64,000 bases of DNA from Microbacter sp. GSS18 (GTDB taxonomy: Bacteria > Actinomycetota > Actinomycetes > Actinomycetales > Microbacteriaceae), in contig CP119753.1 of the NCBI GenBank assembly GCA_029319145.1, positions 2,232,001 through 2,296,000 of the forward strand, read 5' to 3'. Position numbers and translations under genes: made by a program. The notes under the pieces were generated by a model, which did no database searches, was not told where the DNA came from, and saw only the letters and a program-made list of their open reading frames with translations. Positions 51,432 through 62,288 of the stretch are shown here, piece by piece. Numbering within the stretch: the stretch's first letter is position 1; the number at the start of each line of letters is the position of its first letter.

Positions 51432-52114
51432 CATGCACCAACCTTCGGGGCAGCGGCGGCCTCGGCCTCCGCGCGCACGAGGCGCGCCGGGGCCACCTGG
51501 TCGAACTCGAGGCCACGCCGAGCGGCGACCGCACGGGGCTCCTCGAGCTGCTTGAGGGCCTCGACCGTCGCGTGCACGATGTTGATCGTGTTCGACGAGC
51601 CGAGCGACTTCGACAGCACATCGTGGATGCCGGCGCACTCGAGCACGGCACGCACCGGGCCACCGGCGATGACACCGGTACCGGCGGCGGCGGGGCGCAG
51701 GAGCACCACACCGGCAGCCGCCTCACCCTGGACGGGGTGAGGGATGGTCGAGGCGGCGCGGGGCACGCGGAAGAAGTTGCGCTTGGCCTCCTCGACACCC
51801 TTCGAGATCGCCAGCGGCACCTCGCGGGCCTTGCCGTAGCCGACGCCGACGACGCCGTTGCCATCGCCCACGACGACCAGCGCCGTGAAGCTGAAGCGAC
51901 GACCGCCCTTGACGACCTTCGACACGCGGTTGATGGTGACGACCTTCTCGAGGAACTGGCTGTCACCGCGGTCGCGGCCACCGCGGTCGTTGCGCTGGTT
52001 GCGGTCGCGACCGCCGCGGCGCTGCTCGCGCGGCTCGCGCTCGGTGGCGGGCGCCTCGGCCGGAGCCTCGGCAGCTGCCTGCTCGGTCACGGTGTTCTCC
52101 TTGTTCTCGCTCAC
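51431..52114 (-). CDS. rpsE: 30S ribosomal protein S5
   Basis: A 227-residue S5. The core starts near [20 protein letters not shown] and includes [20 protein letters not shown] and the [20 protein letters not shown] block. The N-terminal 50 residues are an Ala/Glu then Arg/Gly-rich extension ([14 protein letters not shown]), common in this group. GTG 52114 overlaps the rplR stop by four bases. Confidence 0.97.
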   Translation of the reverse strand: MSENKENTVTEQAAAEAPAEAPATEREPREQRRGGRDRNQRNDRGGRDRGDSQFLEKVVTINRVSKVVKGGRRFSFTALVVVGDGNGVVGVGYGKAREVPLAISKGVEEAKRNFFRVPRAASTIPHPVQGEAAAGVVLLRPAAAGTGVIAGGPVRAVLECAGIHDVLSKSLGSSNTINIVHATVEALKQLEEPRAVAARRGLEFDQVAPARLVRAEAEAAAAPKVGA

Positions 52115-52470
52115 AGGTTCAGACCTCCCTCGCGGGCGCCGTCCGCGATCGCGGCGACGCGGCCGGCGTAGCGGTTGCCACCACGGTCGAACACGACGTC
52201 GGCGACACCGGCCGCCTTGGCGCGCTCGGCGAGGAGCTCGCCGACCTTGTGCGCCTTGGCGGTCTTGTCACCGTCGAAGGCACGCAGGTCGGTCTCGAGC
52301 GTCGAGGCCGAGGCCACGGTGTGGCCCTTCGAGTCGTCCACGATCTGGACGAACACGTGACGCGACGAACGGGTGACGACCAGGCGGGGACGCTCGGTGG
52401 TGCCGACGACCTTCTTGCGAAGGCGGGCGTGACGACGCGCGCGCGCGTCGGTCTTCGACTTCACAGCCAT
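52111..52470 (-). CDS. rplR: 50S ribosomal protein L18
   Basis: A 119-residue L18 binding 5S rRNA in the central protuberance. Standard motifs are [38 protein letters not shown] and [23 protein letters not shown] 52470 follows rplF by two bases. Confidence 0.97.
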   Translation of the reverse strand: MAVKSKTDARARRHARLRKKVVGTTERPRLVVTRSSRHVFVQIVDDSKGHTVASASTLETDLRAFDGDKTAKAHKVGELLAERAKAAGVADVVFDRGGNRYAGRVAAIADGAREGGLNL

Positions 52471-52472
52471 GG

Positions 52473-53009
52473 TTACTTACCAGCCTTTCCGGCCTTGCGG
52501 CGGACGACCTCGCCCGCGTAACGCACACCCTTGCCCTTGTACGGCTCGGGCTTGCGGATCTTGCGGATGTTCGCAGCCGTCTCGCCGACGGCCTGCTTGT
52601 CGATGCCGCTCACGGTGACCTTGTTGTTGCCCTCGACCGTGAACGTGATGCCAGCGGGAGGCTCGACCAGGACGGGGTGCGAGAAGCCGAGCGCGAACTC
52701 GATGTTCGAGCCCTTCTGCTGCACGCGGTAGCCCGTGCCGACGACCTCGAGGCCCTTGGTGTAGCCCTGGGTGACACCGATGATGTTGTTGTTGATGAGC
52801 GTGCGGGTCAGGCCGTGAAGCGACCGCGACTCGCGCTCGTCGTCGGGACGGGAGACCAGAACCTGGCCCTCCTCGACCTTGACCTCGAGGGGCTTGGCGA
52901 CGGTGAGCGTCAGCTCACCCTTCGGGCCCTTGACAGCGACCTGCTGGCCGTCGACCGAAACGGTCACGCCGGCGGGGATGTCGATGGGAAGACGTCCAAT
53001 ACGCGACAT
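52473..53009 (-). CDS. rplF: 50S ribosomal protein L6
   Basis: A 178-residue L6 with two similar domains. It starts [17 protein letters not shown] and contains [20 protein letters not shown] and the C-terminal [20 protein letters not shown]. Length is standard. Confidence 0.97.
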   Translation of the reverse strand: MSRIGRLPIDIPAGVTVSVDGQQVAVKGPKGELTLTVAKPLEVKVEEGQVLVSRPDDERESRSLHGLTRTLINNNIIGVTQGYTKGLEVVGTGYRVQQKGSNIEFALGFSHPVLVEPPAGITFTVEGNNKVTVSGIDKQAVGETAANIRKIRKPEPYKGKGVRYAGEVVRRKAGKAGK

Positions 53010-53015
53010 GTCAGA

Positions 53016-53414
53016 TCACCACACGTAGGCGAGGACTTCCCCACCCACGCCCTTCTGCTCGGCCTGGCGGTCGGTGAGAAGACCGGAGGAGGTGGACAGG
53101 ATCGCGACGCCGAGGCCACCGAGGACCTTGGGGATCTCGTTCGACTTCGCGTAGACGCGCAGGCCGGGCTTCGACACGCGCTTGATGCCGGCGATCGACC
53201 GCTCGCGGTTCGGGCCGTACTTGAGGGTCATCGTGAGAGTCTGGCCGACGCGGGCTTCCGCGACCTCCCAGCTCGAGATGTAGCCCTCCTGCTTGAGGAT
53301 CTCGGCGATGTGCGACTTGAGCTTCGAGCTCGGCAGCGACACGGAGTCGTGGTGAGCCGAGTTCGCGTTGCGCAGACGGGTCAGCATGTCTGCGACCGGG
53401 TCTGTCATTGTCAT
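53016..53414 (-). CDS. rpsH: 30S ribosomal protein S8
   Basis: A 132-residue S8 that binds helix 21 of 16S rRNA. It starts [20 protein letters not shown] and ends [14 protein letters not shown] 53414 has AAGGA eight bases upstream; ATG 53408 would also work. It directly follows rplE; rpsN is absent from this position. Confidence 0.96.
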   Translation of the reverse strand: MTMTDPVADMLTRLRNANSAHHDSVSLPSSKLKSHIAEILKQEGYISSWEVAEARVGQTLTMTLKYGPNRERSIAGIKRVSKPGLRVYAKSNEIPKVLGGLGVAILSTSSGLLTDRQAEQKGVGGEVLAYVW

Positions 53415-53475
53415 TTCGTGTTTCCTTCGTTCACCAGGTTTCGTACGCCGTTACACGACGGCCGACCTGTGGTGG

Positions 53476-53502
53476 TGTGGGCCCGGATGTCCCGGGCCCA
53501 CA
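53476..53502 (-). terminator. Hairpin between rplE and rpsH
   Basis: A perfect 11-base stem TGTGGGCCCGG/CCGGGCCCACA with a five-base loop, eight bases past the rplE stop. It may be an attenuator or processing site at the place where rpsN lies in other actinobacteria. Confidence 0.65.
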
Positions 53503-53509
53503 GGGTGTG

Positions 53510-54100
53510 TCAGGCCTGAGCGTTCTCGGCGCGGAACGGGAAGCCGAGGTGGCGCAGGAGCGCGCGGCCCTCGTCGTCCGTGTCGGCCGACGTCACGATC
53601 GTGATGTCGAAGCCGCGCACGCGGTCGATCTTGTCCTGGTCGATCTCGTGGAACACCGACTGCTCCTGGAGACCGAACGTGTAGTTGCCGTGACCGTCGA
53701 ACTGCTTGGCCGACAGACCGCGGAAGTCGCGGATGCGGGGCAGCGAGAGGTTGACCAGGCGGTCGATGAACTCCCACGCGCGGTCACCGCGGAGGGTGAC
53801 GTGCGCGCCGATGGCCTGGCCCTCACGCAGCTTGAACTGCGCGATCGACTTGCGTGCCTTGGTGACGACCGGCTTCTGACCGGTGATCTTGGTGAGGTCG
53901 TCGACCGCACCCTCGATCACCTTGGAGTCGCGAGCGGCCTCGCCGACACCGGTGTTCACGACGACCTTGACCAGGCCCGGGATCTGCATGACGTTGGCGT
54001 AGCCGAACTCGTCCTGCAGAGCCTTCTTGATCTCGGTGTTGTACTTCTGCTTCAGGCGGGGCTGGATCTTGCCAGCCTCCACGGCAGTGGCGGTGCTCAT
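53510..54100 (-). CDS. rplE: 50S ribosomal protein L5
   Basis: A 196-residue L5 of the 5S rRNA complex. It has [20 protein letters not shown] near the start, and [17 protein letters not shown] and the C-terminal [20 protein letters not shown]. Length is standard. It follows rplX by two bases. Confidence 0.97.
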   Translation of the reverse strand: MSTATAVEAGKIQPRLKQKYNTEIKKALQDEFGYANVMQIPGLVKVVVNTGVGEAARDSKVIEGAVDDLTKITGQKPVVTKARKSIAQFKLREGQAIGAHVTLRGDRAWEFIDRLVNLSLPRIRDFRGLSAKQFDGHGNYTFGLQEQSVFHEIDQDKIDRVRGFDITIVTSADTDDEGRALLRHLGFPFRAENAQA

Positions 54101-54102
54101 AT

Positions 54103-54462
54103 TCAGAGGTCCTTGCCTGACTTCTTCGCGTAGCGCACGCGGACCGTGCGCTTCACGCCGTCCTTGACCTGCTCCTCGACGCGGTGCCCGACGCGGGTCG
54201 GCTGCTTCGTCTCGGGGTCGACCAGGGCGACGTTGGAGATGTGGATCGGCGCCTCGAAGGTCTCGATGCCGCCGGTCTTGGTGCCGCGCTGGGTCTGGCC
54301 CACGCGGTTGTGACGGGTGACGTAGTTCACGCCCTCGACGATGACGCGGTTCTGCTCGGCGAGGACCTCGAGGACCTTGCCCTGCTTGCCGCGGTCGCCG
54401 CCGTTGTCCTGCTTCTTGCCGGTGATGACCTGGACCAGGTCACCCTTCTTGATGCTGGCCAT
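54103..54462 (-). CDS. rplX: 50S ribosomal protein L24
   Basis: A 119-residue L24, an assembly initiator of the large subunit. It shows [20 protein letters not shown] and [20 protein letters not shown] (the KOW motif). Start ATG 54462, three bases after rplN. Confidence 0.97.
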   Translation of the reverse strand: MASIKKGDLVQVITGKKQDNGGDRGKQGKVLEVLAEQNRVIVEGVNYVTRHNRVGQTQRGTKTGGIETFEAPIHISNVALVDPETKQPTRVGHRVEEQVKDGVKRTVRVRYAKKSGKDL

Positions 54463-54465
54463 GGG

Positions 54466-54834
54466 TCAGATCACCTCCGGTGCGAGCGAGACGATCTTCA
54501 TGAACTTCTTGTCACGAAGCTCGCGGCCGACCGGGCCGAAGATGCGGGTGCCGCGGGGCTCCCCGTCGCTCTTCAGGATGACGGCGGCGTTCTCGTCGAA
54601 CTTGATGTACGAGCCGTCGGGACGACGGGTCTGCTTGACGGTGCGGACGACGACGGCCTTGACCACATCGCCCTTCTTGACGTTGCCGCCCGGGATCGCG
54701 TCCTTGACCGTGGCGACGATGACGTCGCCCAGGCCCGCGTAGCGCCGGTTGGAGCCGCCGAGCACACGAATGGTGAGCAGCTCCTTGGCGCCGGTGTTGT
54801 CGGCGACCTTGAGGCGGGATTCGTTCTGAATCAC
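54466..54834 (-). CDS. rplN: 50S ribosomal protein L14
   Basis: A 122-residue L14 starting at GTG 54834 ([20 protein letters not shown]), with the [20 protein letters not shown] signature and the C-terminal [20 protein letters not shown]. Standard length. Confidence 0.97.
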   Translation of the reverse strand: MIQNESRLKVADNTGAKELLTIRVLGGSNRRYAGLGDVIVATVKDAIPGGNVKKGDVVKAVVVRTVKQTRRPDGSYIKFDENAAVILKSDGEPRGTRIFGPVGRELRDKKFMKIVSLAPEVI

Positions 54835-54869
54835 TTCTTACTCCTTGGGTTCCAAGTAGGCCCGAGGGC

Positions 54870-55208
54870 TTACTTGGCCTTCTCGAGGATCTCGACCAGG
54901 CGCCAGCGCTTGGTGGCGCTGAGCGGACGGGTCTCGTTGATGAGGACGAGGTCGCCGATGCCGGCGGTGTTGTTCTCGTCGTGCGCCTTCACCTTGGAGG
55001 TGCGGCGGATGACCTTGCCGTAGAGCGGGTGCTTAACGCGGTCCTCGACCTCGACGACGATGGTCTTGTCCATCTTGTCGCTGACGACGTAGCCGCGACG
55101 GGCCTTGCGGTAACCGCGGGCGTCGGCGTCGCGCACGTCGTGCTCGGCGCTCTCGTGGCCCGCGACGACCTCGGTCGCCTCAGCGGCAGCCTTCTTCGTG
55201 GTGGCCAT
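54870..55208 (-). CDS. rpsQ: 30S ribosomal protein S17
   Basis: A 112-residue S17. The core begins [20 protein letters not shown] and includes [20 protein letters not shown]. The N-terminus is extended by about 32 acidic/Ala residues. ATG 55208 shares one base with the rpmC stop (TGATG). Confidence 0.96.
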   Translation of the reverse strand: MATTKKAAAEATEVVAGHESAEHDVRDADARGYRKARRGYVVSDKMDKTIVVEVEDRVKHPLYGKVIRRTSKVKAHDENNTAGIGDLVLINETRPLSATKRWRLVEILEKAK

Positions 55209-55516
55209 CACTCAGCCTCTTCCTTCACGGCCTCGGCGGCGTCCGCCTTCTTGGCCTTCGTCTTCTTCGCCTTCGTCACCTCGACCGGAGCGGGCGTGGC
55301 ACGGATGCCGAGCTCGCGCTCGCGGATCACGGTGTAGAGCCGCGCGATGTCGCGCTTGACCGCACGGATGCGGCCGTGGCTCTCGAGCTGGCCGGTGGCC
55401 GACTGGAAGCGCAGGTTGAACAGCTCTTCCTTGGCCTTGCGCAGCTCCTCGACGAGGCGCTGGTCTTCGAACGTGTCGAGCTCGCTCGGGGCGAGCGTCT
55501 TGGTGCCGATCGCCAT
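55208..55516 (-). CDS. rpmC: 50S ribosomal protein L29
   Basis: A 102-residue L29 near the peptide exit tunnel. It starts [18 protein letters not shown] and has [20 protein letters not shown]. The C-terminal 30 residues are a Lys/Ala/Glu extension. ATG 55516 shares a base with the rplP stop (TAATG). Confidence 0.96.
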   Translation of the reverse strand: MAIGTKTLAPSELDTFEDQRLVEELRKAKEELFNLRFQSATGQLESHGRIRAVKRDIARLYTVIRERELGIRATPAPVEVTKAKKTKAKKADAAEAVKEEAE

Positions 55517-55935
55517 TATGCGTCGCCTTCCTCGCGCTTGATGATGCGTGCCTTCAGCGGCAGCTTGTGGATGGCACGGGTCAGGGCCTCGCGAGCGAGT
55601 TCCTCGTTGACACCGGCGACCTCGAAGAGGACGCGACCCGGCTTGACGTTTGCGACCCACCACTCCGGCGAACCCTTACCGGAACCCATGCGGGTCTCGG
55701 CCGGCTTCTTGGTGAGCGGTCGGTCGGGGTAGATGTTGATCCACACCTTGCCGCCGCGCTTGATGTGACGGGTCATCGCGATACGAGCGGACTCGATCTG
55801 ACGGTTGGTCACGTAAGCGGGGGTGAGGGCCTGGATGCCGTACTCGCCGAAGGAGACCTTCGTGCCGCCGGTGGCCTGGCCGTCGCGCTTGGGGTGGTGC
55901 TGCTTGCGGTACTTGACCTTGCGGGGGATAAGCAT
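55516..55935 (-). CDS. rplP: 50S ribosomal protein L16
   Basis: A 139-residue L16. It starts [20 protein letters not shown] and has the [20 protein letters not shown] signature and the [20 protein letters not shown] block. ATG 55935 shares a base with the rpsC stop. Confidence 0.97.
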   Translation of the reverse strand: MLIPRKVKYRKQHHPKRDGQATGGTKVSFGEYGIQALTPAYVTNRQIESARIAMTRHIKRGGKVWINIYPDRPLTKKPAETRMGSGKGSPEWWVANVKPGRVLFEVAGVNEELAREALTRAIHKLPLKARIIKREEGDA

Positions 55936-56693
55936 CAGGCAGACGCTCCTTCTGCGACGGGGGCCTCAGCGGAGCGGTTGTCGCGGCGGGGGCCACGGCG
56001 GTCGCCGCGCTCGCGGGCCGGCTTCTGGTTCGCCTGCTCGCGGGCCAGTTCCTTGTTGGTGAGGTCGCCCTTGTAGATCCAGACCTTCACGCCGATGCGG
56101 CCGAAGGTGGTCTTGGCCTCGTAGAAGCCGTAGTCGATGTTCGCGCGCAGCGTGTGCAGCGGCACACGACCCTCGCGGTAGAACTCCGAGCGGCTCATCT
56201 CGGCGCCGCCGAGGCGGCCGGAGACCTGGATGCGGACGCCCTTGGCGCCGGCGCGCTGCGCGCCCTGCAGACCCTTGCGCATCGCGCGGCGGAAGGCCAC
56301 GCGAGCCGAGAGCTGCTCGGCGATGCCCTGGGCGACCAGCTGAGCGTCGGCCTCGGGGTTCTTGACCTCGAGGATGTTCAGCTGGATCTGCTTGCCGGTG
56401 AGCTTCTCGAGGTCGGCGCGGATGCGCTCGGCCTCGGCGCCGCGGCGACCGATCACGATGCCCGGGCGGGCGGTGTGGATGTCGACGCGGACGCGGTCAC
56501 GCGTGCGCTCGATCTCGATGTTGCTCACACCGGCGCGGTCGAGCTGCGTGGTGAGGAGCTTGCGGATCTTGATGTCCTCGGCCACGTAGTCCGCGTAGCG
56601 CTGGCCCGGCTTCGTCGAGTCGGAGAACCACCGCGACACGTGGTCGGTGGTGATGCCGAGGCGGAAGCCGTACGGGTTGACCTTCTGTCCCAT
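55935..56693 (-). CDS. rpsC: 30S ribosomal protein S3
   Basis: A 252-residue S3 at the mRNA entry. It starts [20 protein letters not shown] and has the KH-domain stretch [20 protein letters not shown]. The C-terminal 40 residues are an Arg/Asp/Gly-rich tail. ATG 56693 shares a base with the rplV stop. Confidence 0.97.
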   Translation of the reverse strand: MGQKVNPYGFRLGITTDHVSRWFSDSTKPGQRYADYVAEDIKIRKLLTTQLDRAGVSNIEIERTRDRVRVDIHTARPGIVIGRRGAEAERIRADLEKLTGKQIQLNILEVKNPEADAQLVAQGIAEQLSARVAFRRAMRKGLQGAQRAGAKGVRIQVSGRLGGAEMSRSEFYREGRVPLHTLRANIDYGFYEAKTTFGRIGVKVWIYKGDLTNKELAREQANQKPARERGDRRGPRRDNRSAEAPVAEGASA

Positions 56694-57091
56694 TACTTGC
56701 TCGCCTTCTTCGTCTTGGCAGCCGGCGCCGTCTCGGCGACCTCGGGGGTCGACAGCACGACGGTGATGTGGCTGGTGCGCTTCTTGATCTGGAACGCGCG
56801 GCCCTGGGCGCGGGGCTGGAAACGCTTGAGCGTCGTCCCCTCGTCCACGTACGCGTTCTTCACGTACAGGTCCTGCTCGTCCAGGTACTCGCCGTCCTTG
56901 TCGGCCTTCACGCGAGCATTCGCGATCGCCGAGGCGACGAGCTTGTAGATCGGCTCGCTCGCGCCCTGCTGCGCGAACTTGAGGATGGCCAGGGCCTCCT
57001 CGGCCTGCTTGCCCTTGATGAGCGCGACGACACGACGAGCCTTCTGAGGGGTCACGCGGATGTGTCGCACGCGTGCGATGGACTCCACCAT
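56693..57091 (-). CDS. rplV: 50S ribosomal protein L22
   Basis: A 132-residue L22 lining the exit tunnel. It contains [20 protein letters not shown], then the hairpin [20 protein letters not shown], where macrolide-resistance changes occur in other bacteria. A Lys/Ala tail ends the protein. Confidence 0.97.
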   Translation of the reverse strand: MVESIARVRHIRVTPQKARRVVALIKGKQAEEALAILKFAQQGASEPIYKLVASAIANARVKADKDGEYLDEQDLYVKNAYVDEGTTLKRFQPRAQGRAFQIKKRTSHITVVLSTPEVAETAPAAKTKKASK

Positions 57092-57116
57092 TTCTCTCTC
57101 CTCTATCGCCCCCGCG

Positions 57117-57398
57117 TCAGCGGCGGCGGCCCTTCTTGTCGTCCTTCACGTGGCCGCGGAAGGTGCGGGTGGGCGCGAACTCGCCCAGCTTGTGGCCGAC
57201 CATGGTCTCGGACACGAACACGGGGATGTGCTTGCGTCCGTCGTGCACGGCGATGGTGTGACCCAGCATTGCCGGGACGATCATCGAGCGGCGCGACCAG
57301 GTCTTGATGACGTTCTTGGTGCCGGCTTCGTTCTGCGAGACGACCTTGCGAAGCAGGTGCTCGTCGACGAAGGGGCCCTTCTTAAGGCTGCGAGGCAT
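57117..57398 (-). CDS. rpsS: 30S ribosomal protein S19
   Basis: A 93-residue S19. It starts [20 protein letters not shown] and has [20 protein letters not shown]. Standard length and position after rplB. Confidence 0.97.
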   Translation of the reverse strand: MPRSLKKGPFVDEHLLRKVVSQNEAGTKNVIKTWSRRSMIVPAMLGHTIAVHDGRKHIPVFVSETMVGHKLGEFAPTRTFRGHVKDDKKGRRR

Positions 57399-57410
57399 CT
57401 TCCTCTACTC

Positions 57411-58250
<840 letters not shown>

Positions 58251-58274
58251 ATCTCTAGTCCTCTATCCCGACCG

Positions 58275-58574
58275 TCAGCCGACTGCCGTGAAGATGTCGA
58301 TGGTGCCCGACTTCAGGGTCACGATGGCGCGCTTGGTGTCCTTGCGCTTGCCGGTGCCGAAGCGGGTGCGGCGGGCCTTGCCGACGCGGTTGATCGTGTT
58401 GACCGCTGCGACCTTGACGCCGAAGATCTTCTCGATCGCGAGCTTGATCTCGGTCTTGGTGGCGCGGGGGTCCACGAGGAACGTGTACTTGCCCTCGTCG
58501 ATGAGCCCGTAGCTCTTCTCCGAGACGACCGGCTTCAGGATGATGTCGCGCGGGTCCTTGTTCACGGCGCTCAT
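58275..58574 (-). CDS. rplW: 50S ribosomal protein L23
   Basis: A 99-residue L23, docking site for trigger factor and SRP at the exit tunnel. It has [20 protein letters not shown] and the [17 protein letters not shown] loop. ATG 58574 overlaps the rplD stop by four bases. Confidence 0.97.
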   Translation of the reverse strand: MSAVNKDPRDIILKPVVSEKSYGLIDEGKYTFLVDPRATKTEIKLAIEKIFGVKVAAVNTINRVGKARRTRFGTGKRKDTKRAIVTLKSGTIDIFTAVG

Positions 58575-59230
58575 GCCGAGACCTCCTCGGTGGCCGACTT
58601 CGAGGCGACAAACGCGTCGAAGGCGTCCTTGGTGAAGACGATGTCGTCCGAGACGAGCACGTCGTAGGCGTTCAGCTGGTCGAACGTCAGCACGTGGGCG
58701 AACGCGAGGTTGCGCAGGCTCAGGATGCTGAGGTCGTCGTCGCGGTCGATGACGACCAGGACGTTCTTGGTGGCGCCGAAACCGTTCAGGACCGACGCGG
58801 CGGCCTTGGTCGACGGAGCACCCTCGATGCCGAACGACTCCACGATGTGGAGACGCTCGCCGCGCGCGCGGTCGCTCAGCGCGCCCAGCAGGGCGGCGGC
58901 GATCATCTTCTTGGGGGTGCGCTGCGCGTAGCCGCGCGGCTTCGGGCCGTGGACGATTCCACCGCCGGTCATGTGCGGCGCGCGGATCGAGCCCTGACGG
59001 GCGTTACCCGTGCCCTTCTGCTTGAAGGGCTTGCGGCCGGCGCCCGAGACCTCACCGCGACGCTTGGTCGAGTGGGTGCCCTGGCGAGCCGCCGCGCGCT
59101 GCGCGACGACGACCTGGTGGATGAGCGGGATGTTCGTCTTGACGTCGAACAGGTCGGCGGGCAGCTCCACGGAGCCGGCCTTCTTGCCGTCTGCCTTCAC
59201 GACGTCGAGCGCGAGAGTCGAGTCAGCCAT
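58571..59230 (-). CDS. rplD: 50S ribosomal protein L4
   Basis: A 219-residue L4. The loop [20 protein letters not shown] reaches the exit tunnel. In enterobacteria L4 also represses the S10 operon; whether it does so here is unknown, but a structured leader precedes rpsJ. ATG 59230 follows rplC by five bases. Confidence 0.97.
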   Translation of the reverse strand: MADSTLALDVVKADGKKAGSVELPADLFDVKTNIPLIHQVVVAQRAAARQGTHSTKRRGEVSGAGRKPFKQKGTGNARQGSIRAPHMTGGGIVHGPKPRGYAQRTPKKMIAAALLGALSDRARGERLHIVESFGIEGAPSTKAAASVLNGFGATKNVLVVIDRDDDLSILSLRNLAFAHVLTFDQLNAYDVLVSDDIVFTKDAFDAFVASKSATEEVSA

Positions 59231-59235
59231 GAGAT

Positions 59236-59895
59236 TCAGGCACCCTTCACTGCGTTGCGGACGTAGACGGTGCGGCCACGCGAACCGGGGACGGCGCCCT
59301 TGACGAGCAGCAGGCCCTTCTCGGCGTCGACGGCGTGGACCGTGAGGTTGAGGACGGTCACACGGTCGTTGCCCATGCGGCCGGCCATGCGCTGTCCCTT
59401 GAAGACGCGGCTCGGGGTCGACGAGGCGCCGATCGAACCGGGCTTGCGGTGGTTGCGGTGCGCACCGTGCGAAGCCGAGACGCCCTTGAAGTTGTGGCGC
59501 TTCATGACACCCGCGGTGCCCTTGCCCTTGCTGGTGCCGACGACGTCGACCAGCTGGCCGGCCTCGAAGGTGCCGTCCACGGTGAGCTCCTGACCGAGCG
59601 AGTAGTCAGCGGCGTCGGCCGTGCGGACCTCGACGAGGTGGCGGCGAGGGGTGACGCCGGCAGCCTCGAAGTGAGCGGTCTGCGGCTTGTTCACCTTGCG
59701 GGGGTCGATCTGGCCGGCGGCGATCTGGACGGCGCTGTAGCCGTCCTTCTCGACGGTGCGGACCTGGGTCACCACGTTGGGGGCGACCTCGATCACGGTG
59801 ACGGGAACGAGCTTGCCGTTCTCGTCCCAGACCTGCGTCATGCCGAGCTTGGTGCCCAGCAGAGCCTTGGAAATCTTGGAGTTGATGTCAGCCAT
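59236..59895 (-). CDS. rplC: 50S ribosomal protein L3
   Basis: A 219-residue L3. It has [20 protein letters not shown] at the start and the [20 protein letters not shown] region with the loop reaching the peptidyl-transferase centre. Start ATG 59895, eight bases after rpsJ. Confidence 0.97.
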   Translation of the reverse strand: MADINSKISKALLGTKLGMTQVWDENGKLVPVTVIEVAPNVVTQVRTVEKDGYSAVQIAAGQIDPRKVNKPQTAHFEAAGVTPRRHLVEVRTADAADYSLGQELTVDGTFEAGQLVDVVGTSKGKGTAGVMKRHNFKGVSASHGAHRNHRKPGSIGASSTPSRVFKGQRMAGRMGNDRVTVLNLTVHAVDAEKGLLLVKGAVPGSRGRTVYVRNAVKGA

Positions 59896-59903
59896 GTCGA
59901 ACC

Positions 59904-60212
59904 TCAGAGCTTGATCTCGATGTTGACGTCGGCCGGAAGGTCAAGGCGCATCAGCGAGTCGACGGCCTTGGGCGTCGGGTCGATGATGTCGATCAGACGC
60001 TTGTGGGTGCGCATCTCGAAGTGCTCGCGGCTGTCCTTGTACTTGTGGGGCGACCGGATGACGCACACGACGTTCTTCTCGGTCGGAAGGGGCACCGGGC
60101 CCACGACGCTCGCGCCCGCACGGGTCACGGTCTCGACGATCTTGCGGGCGGACGAGTCCAGGCCGGCGTGATCGTACGACTTCAGGCGAATGCGGATCTT
60201 CTGTCCCGCCAT
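59904..60212 (-). CDS. rpsJ: 30S ribosomal protein S10
   Basis: A 102-residue S10, the standard actinobacterial length. It starts at ATG 60212 ([20 protein letters not shown]); four extra upstream codons are open but not conserved. It is the first gene of the S10 operon and is preceded by a leader of about 320 bases with hairpins. Confidence 0.97.
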   Translation of the reverse strand: MAGQKIRIRLKSYDHAGLDSSARKIVETVTRAGASVVGPVPLPTEKNVVCVIRSPHKYKDSREHFEMRTHKRLIDIIDPTPKAVDSLMRLDLPADVNIEIKL

Positions 60213-60536
60213 TTGTCTGCTCACTCTCTTTCTCGCGTCTTACCTCTCGGGCTCCCCGAGGGCATTGGACGCACGGTGGCGCTTTCGCGCCATGGCACTT
60301 CCACCAGCTGGGCTGGTGCTGCTGCACCGCTGTTCTGATGTCAAACCGGAGGCTCGCTCCGGCTCCTGCTCCCCCGGCCGGCACGCGCACGTGCGGATCC
60401 CGTTTCCGGGAGGGGGTTTCGGATGTCGTGTTCTGCTGCCCGCGGCCTAGGACCTGCGCGTATCGCGCCGCCTATGCACTGCCCTGGCAGTGATCCTGCG
60501 CACGCCAACAGGCGCGCCGGAATGTGGAACCTGACT
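60213..60536 (-). promoter_or_regulatory. Structured 5' leader of the S10 operon
   Basis: No gene is supported here. On the minus strand the leader forms three clear hairpins: CCGGAG/CTCCGG near 60345-60361, CACCAGC/GCTGGTG at 60302-60318, and TGGCGC-GAAA-GCGCCA at 60277-60292 with a GNRA tetraloop. Such a leader is a possible target for L4-type or stringent control, but no mechanism can be shown from sequence alone. Confidence 0.5.
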
Positions 60537-60565
60537 AGTCTACGGGTCTCCCGGGCGTGTCGCAA
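60537..60565 (-). promoter_or_regulatory. Promoter of the S10 ribosomal operon
   Basis: On the minus strand the -35 TTGCGA (60565-60560) and the -10 TAGACT (60542-60537) have a 17-base spacer, a good match to the primary sigma factor. The start of transcription would be near 60530. Confidence 0.7.
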
Positions 60566-60659
60566 ACCCGGGCGTGTCGCGATCCGGGGTATGGAGGACC
60601 TTCCCAGTGTCGCAGGCCGTCACGATCAGAGCACAACCCGTATCCGGGCGGGACGCGCA

Positions 60660-62288
60660 GTGGCAGAATGGTCGTCGTTGCGCCGCCCGAACCCCTCGTC
60701 GGACGGTGTCGCCGCTCCGGCGGCGGGGAAGGGTGCTGTGGCGTCGAACGTCATCGGACCGGCGAAGACGCCGAGCGATCCGGAGCCCGAGGAGCTGAAG
60801 ACCTCGGAGATCCGTCGTGTAGCGACGGCCGCCCCCGCTCCGCACCGAGCCGACTGGCGCGTGCGGTATTCGCGCGTGCTGTGGCTGAGCGACCTGCTGG
60901 TCCTCGTCGCCGTCGTCTACGGAACGCAGCTGCTGTGGTTCGGCATCGGCGGCGCGAGCGTGTCGATCCGCGAGGACTCGCGTCTCAGCGTGTTCTCGTA
61001 CTGGCTGTTCTCCACCGGGCTGGTGCTGCTGTGGATGTGGTCGCTGAGCCTCATCGACTCGCGCACCGACCGCGTCTTCGGCACCGGGTCGACCGAGTAC
61101 ATCCGCATCATCTCGGTCAGCACCCGCCTGTTCGGCATCATCGCGATCGCCGCGTTCCTCCTGCGCGTCGACGTCGCGCGCGGCTACCTGCTCATCAGCC
61201 TGCCCCTCGGCGTGGCCGTGCTGCTGCTGGAGCGGCGGATCTGGCGGCAGTGGCTCATCAGCCGGCGGCGGCGCGGCGAGTTCAGCGCCCGCGTCCTGCT
61301 CGTCGGCTCGGAGCGCTCGGTCGCCCAGATCGGCGAAGCGCTCACGCGGGTGCCGAGTGCCGGCTACCACGTCGTCGGGGCGTGCGTCCCCGGCGGCCGC
61401 GAACGCAGCGGCGACGAGGTCGACGGCCTGGGGATCCCGGTCCTCGGCGACGTGACGGCCGTGGCCGCGGTCCTGCGGGCGGCATCCGCCGACACCGTGG
61501 CCATCACCAGCACCGACGATCTCCCGCCCTCGAGCGTCAAGCGCCTCTCGTGGGATCTCGAGGCCGGCAGGCAGCATCTCGTGCTCGCGCCGAGCATCGT
61601 CGACGTCGTCGGCCCGCGCATCCAGACGCGGCCGGTGGCCGGCCTTCCGCTGATCCACGTCGAGACGCCTCGCTACAGCAAGGGCCAGAAGGTGGTCAAG
61701 CGCTCCACCGACGTGGTGCTGGCCGCGGTGGCGCTGGTCCTCCTCAGTCCCGTCATGCTGGCGATCGCCGCGGCGATCCGCGCGACCTCCCGAGGACCCG
61801 CCCTGTTCCTCCAGACCCGCGTGGGCCTGGACGGGCGCGAGTTCCGGATGGTCAAGTTCCGCACCATGGTCCACAACGCCGAAGAGCTCCTGACCGACGT
61901 GCACGCTCTGCAGGACGCCGGCAACGAGGTGCTGTTCAAGATGCAGCGCGATCCGCGCGCGACCAGGATCGGCGCTTTCCTGCGCCGCTACAGCCTCGAC
62001 GAGCTGCCGCAGCTGTTCAACGTGGTCACGGGGTCGATGTCCCTCGTGGGTCCGCGACCGCCGCTTCCGCGTGAAGTGGCCAAGTACGCGGACCACGTCC
62101 ACCGGCGGTTCATGGTCAAGCCGGGGATCACGGGCCTGTGGCAGGTGTCCGGGCGCTCGAGCCTGTCGTGGGAGGAGTCGGTGCGCCTCGATCTGTCGTA
62201 CGTCGAGAACTGGACGCTCGTCGGCGATCTGGTGATCCTCTTCCGGACCGCGCGCGCAGCGTTGCGCCCGGGCGGAACCGCCGCGTGA
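60660..62288 (+). CDS. Polyprenyl-phosphate sugar-1-phosphate transferase (WbaP/CpsE type)
   Basis: A 542-residue initiating transferase that loads the first sugar-1-phosphate onto undecaprenyl phosphate. Membrane helices occupy about residues 85-200. A central Rossmann-like domain has FSARVLLVGSERSVAQIGEA. The C-terminal PF02397 catalytic domain begins KRSTDVVLAAVALVLLSPVM and includes MVKFRTMVHNAEELL, RRYSLDELPQLFNVVTGSMS and LVGPRPPLPREV with the catalytic Asp-Glu pair. GTG 60660 has GGGA seven bases upstream; an ATG at 60591 is possible. It is divergent from the S10 operon and coupled to the next gene by GTGA. Confidence 0.92.
   Translation: MAEWSSLRRPNPSSDGVAAPAAGKGAVASNVIGPAKTPSDPEPEELKTSEIRRVATAAPAPHRADWRVRYSRVLWLSDLLVLVAVVYGTQLLWFGIGGASVSIREDSRLSVFSYWLFSTGLVLLWMWSLSLIDSRTDRVFGTGSTEYIRIISVSTRLFGIIAIAAFLLRVDVARGYLLISLPLGVAVLLLERRIWRQWLISRRRRGEFSARVLLVGSERSVAQIGEALTRVPSAGYHVVGACVPGGRERSGDEVDGLGIPVLGDVTAVAAVLRAASADTVAITSTDDLPPSSVKRLSWDLEAGRQHLVLAPSIVDVVGPRIQTRPVAGLPLIHVETPRYSKGQKVVKRSTDVVLAAVALVLLSPVMLAIAAAIRATSRGPALFLQTRVGLDGREFRMVKFRTMVHNAEELLTDVHALQDAGNEVLFKMQRDPRATRIGAFLRRYSLDELPQLFNVVTGSMSLVGPRPPLPREVAKYADHVHRRFMVKPGITGLWQVSGRSSLSWEESVRLDLSYVENWTLVGDLVILFRTARAALRPGGTAA

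Noticed and set aside
60339..60344. A perfect TTGACA on the minus strand in the S10 leader
   Set aside because: No TANNNT hexamer occurs 16-18 bases downstream, so it is unlikely to be a second promoter; 60537-60565 fits better.
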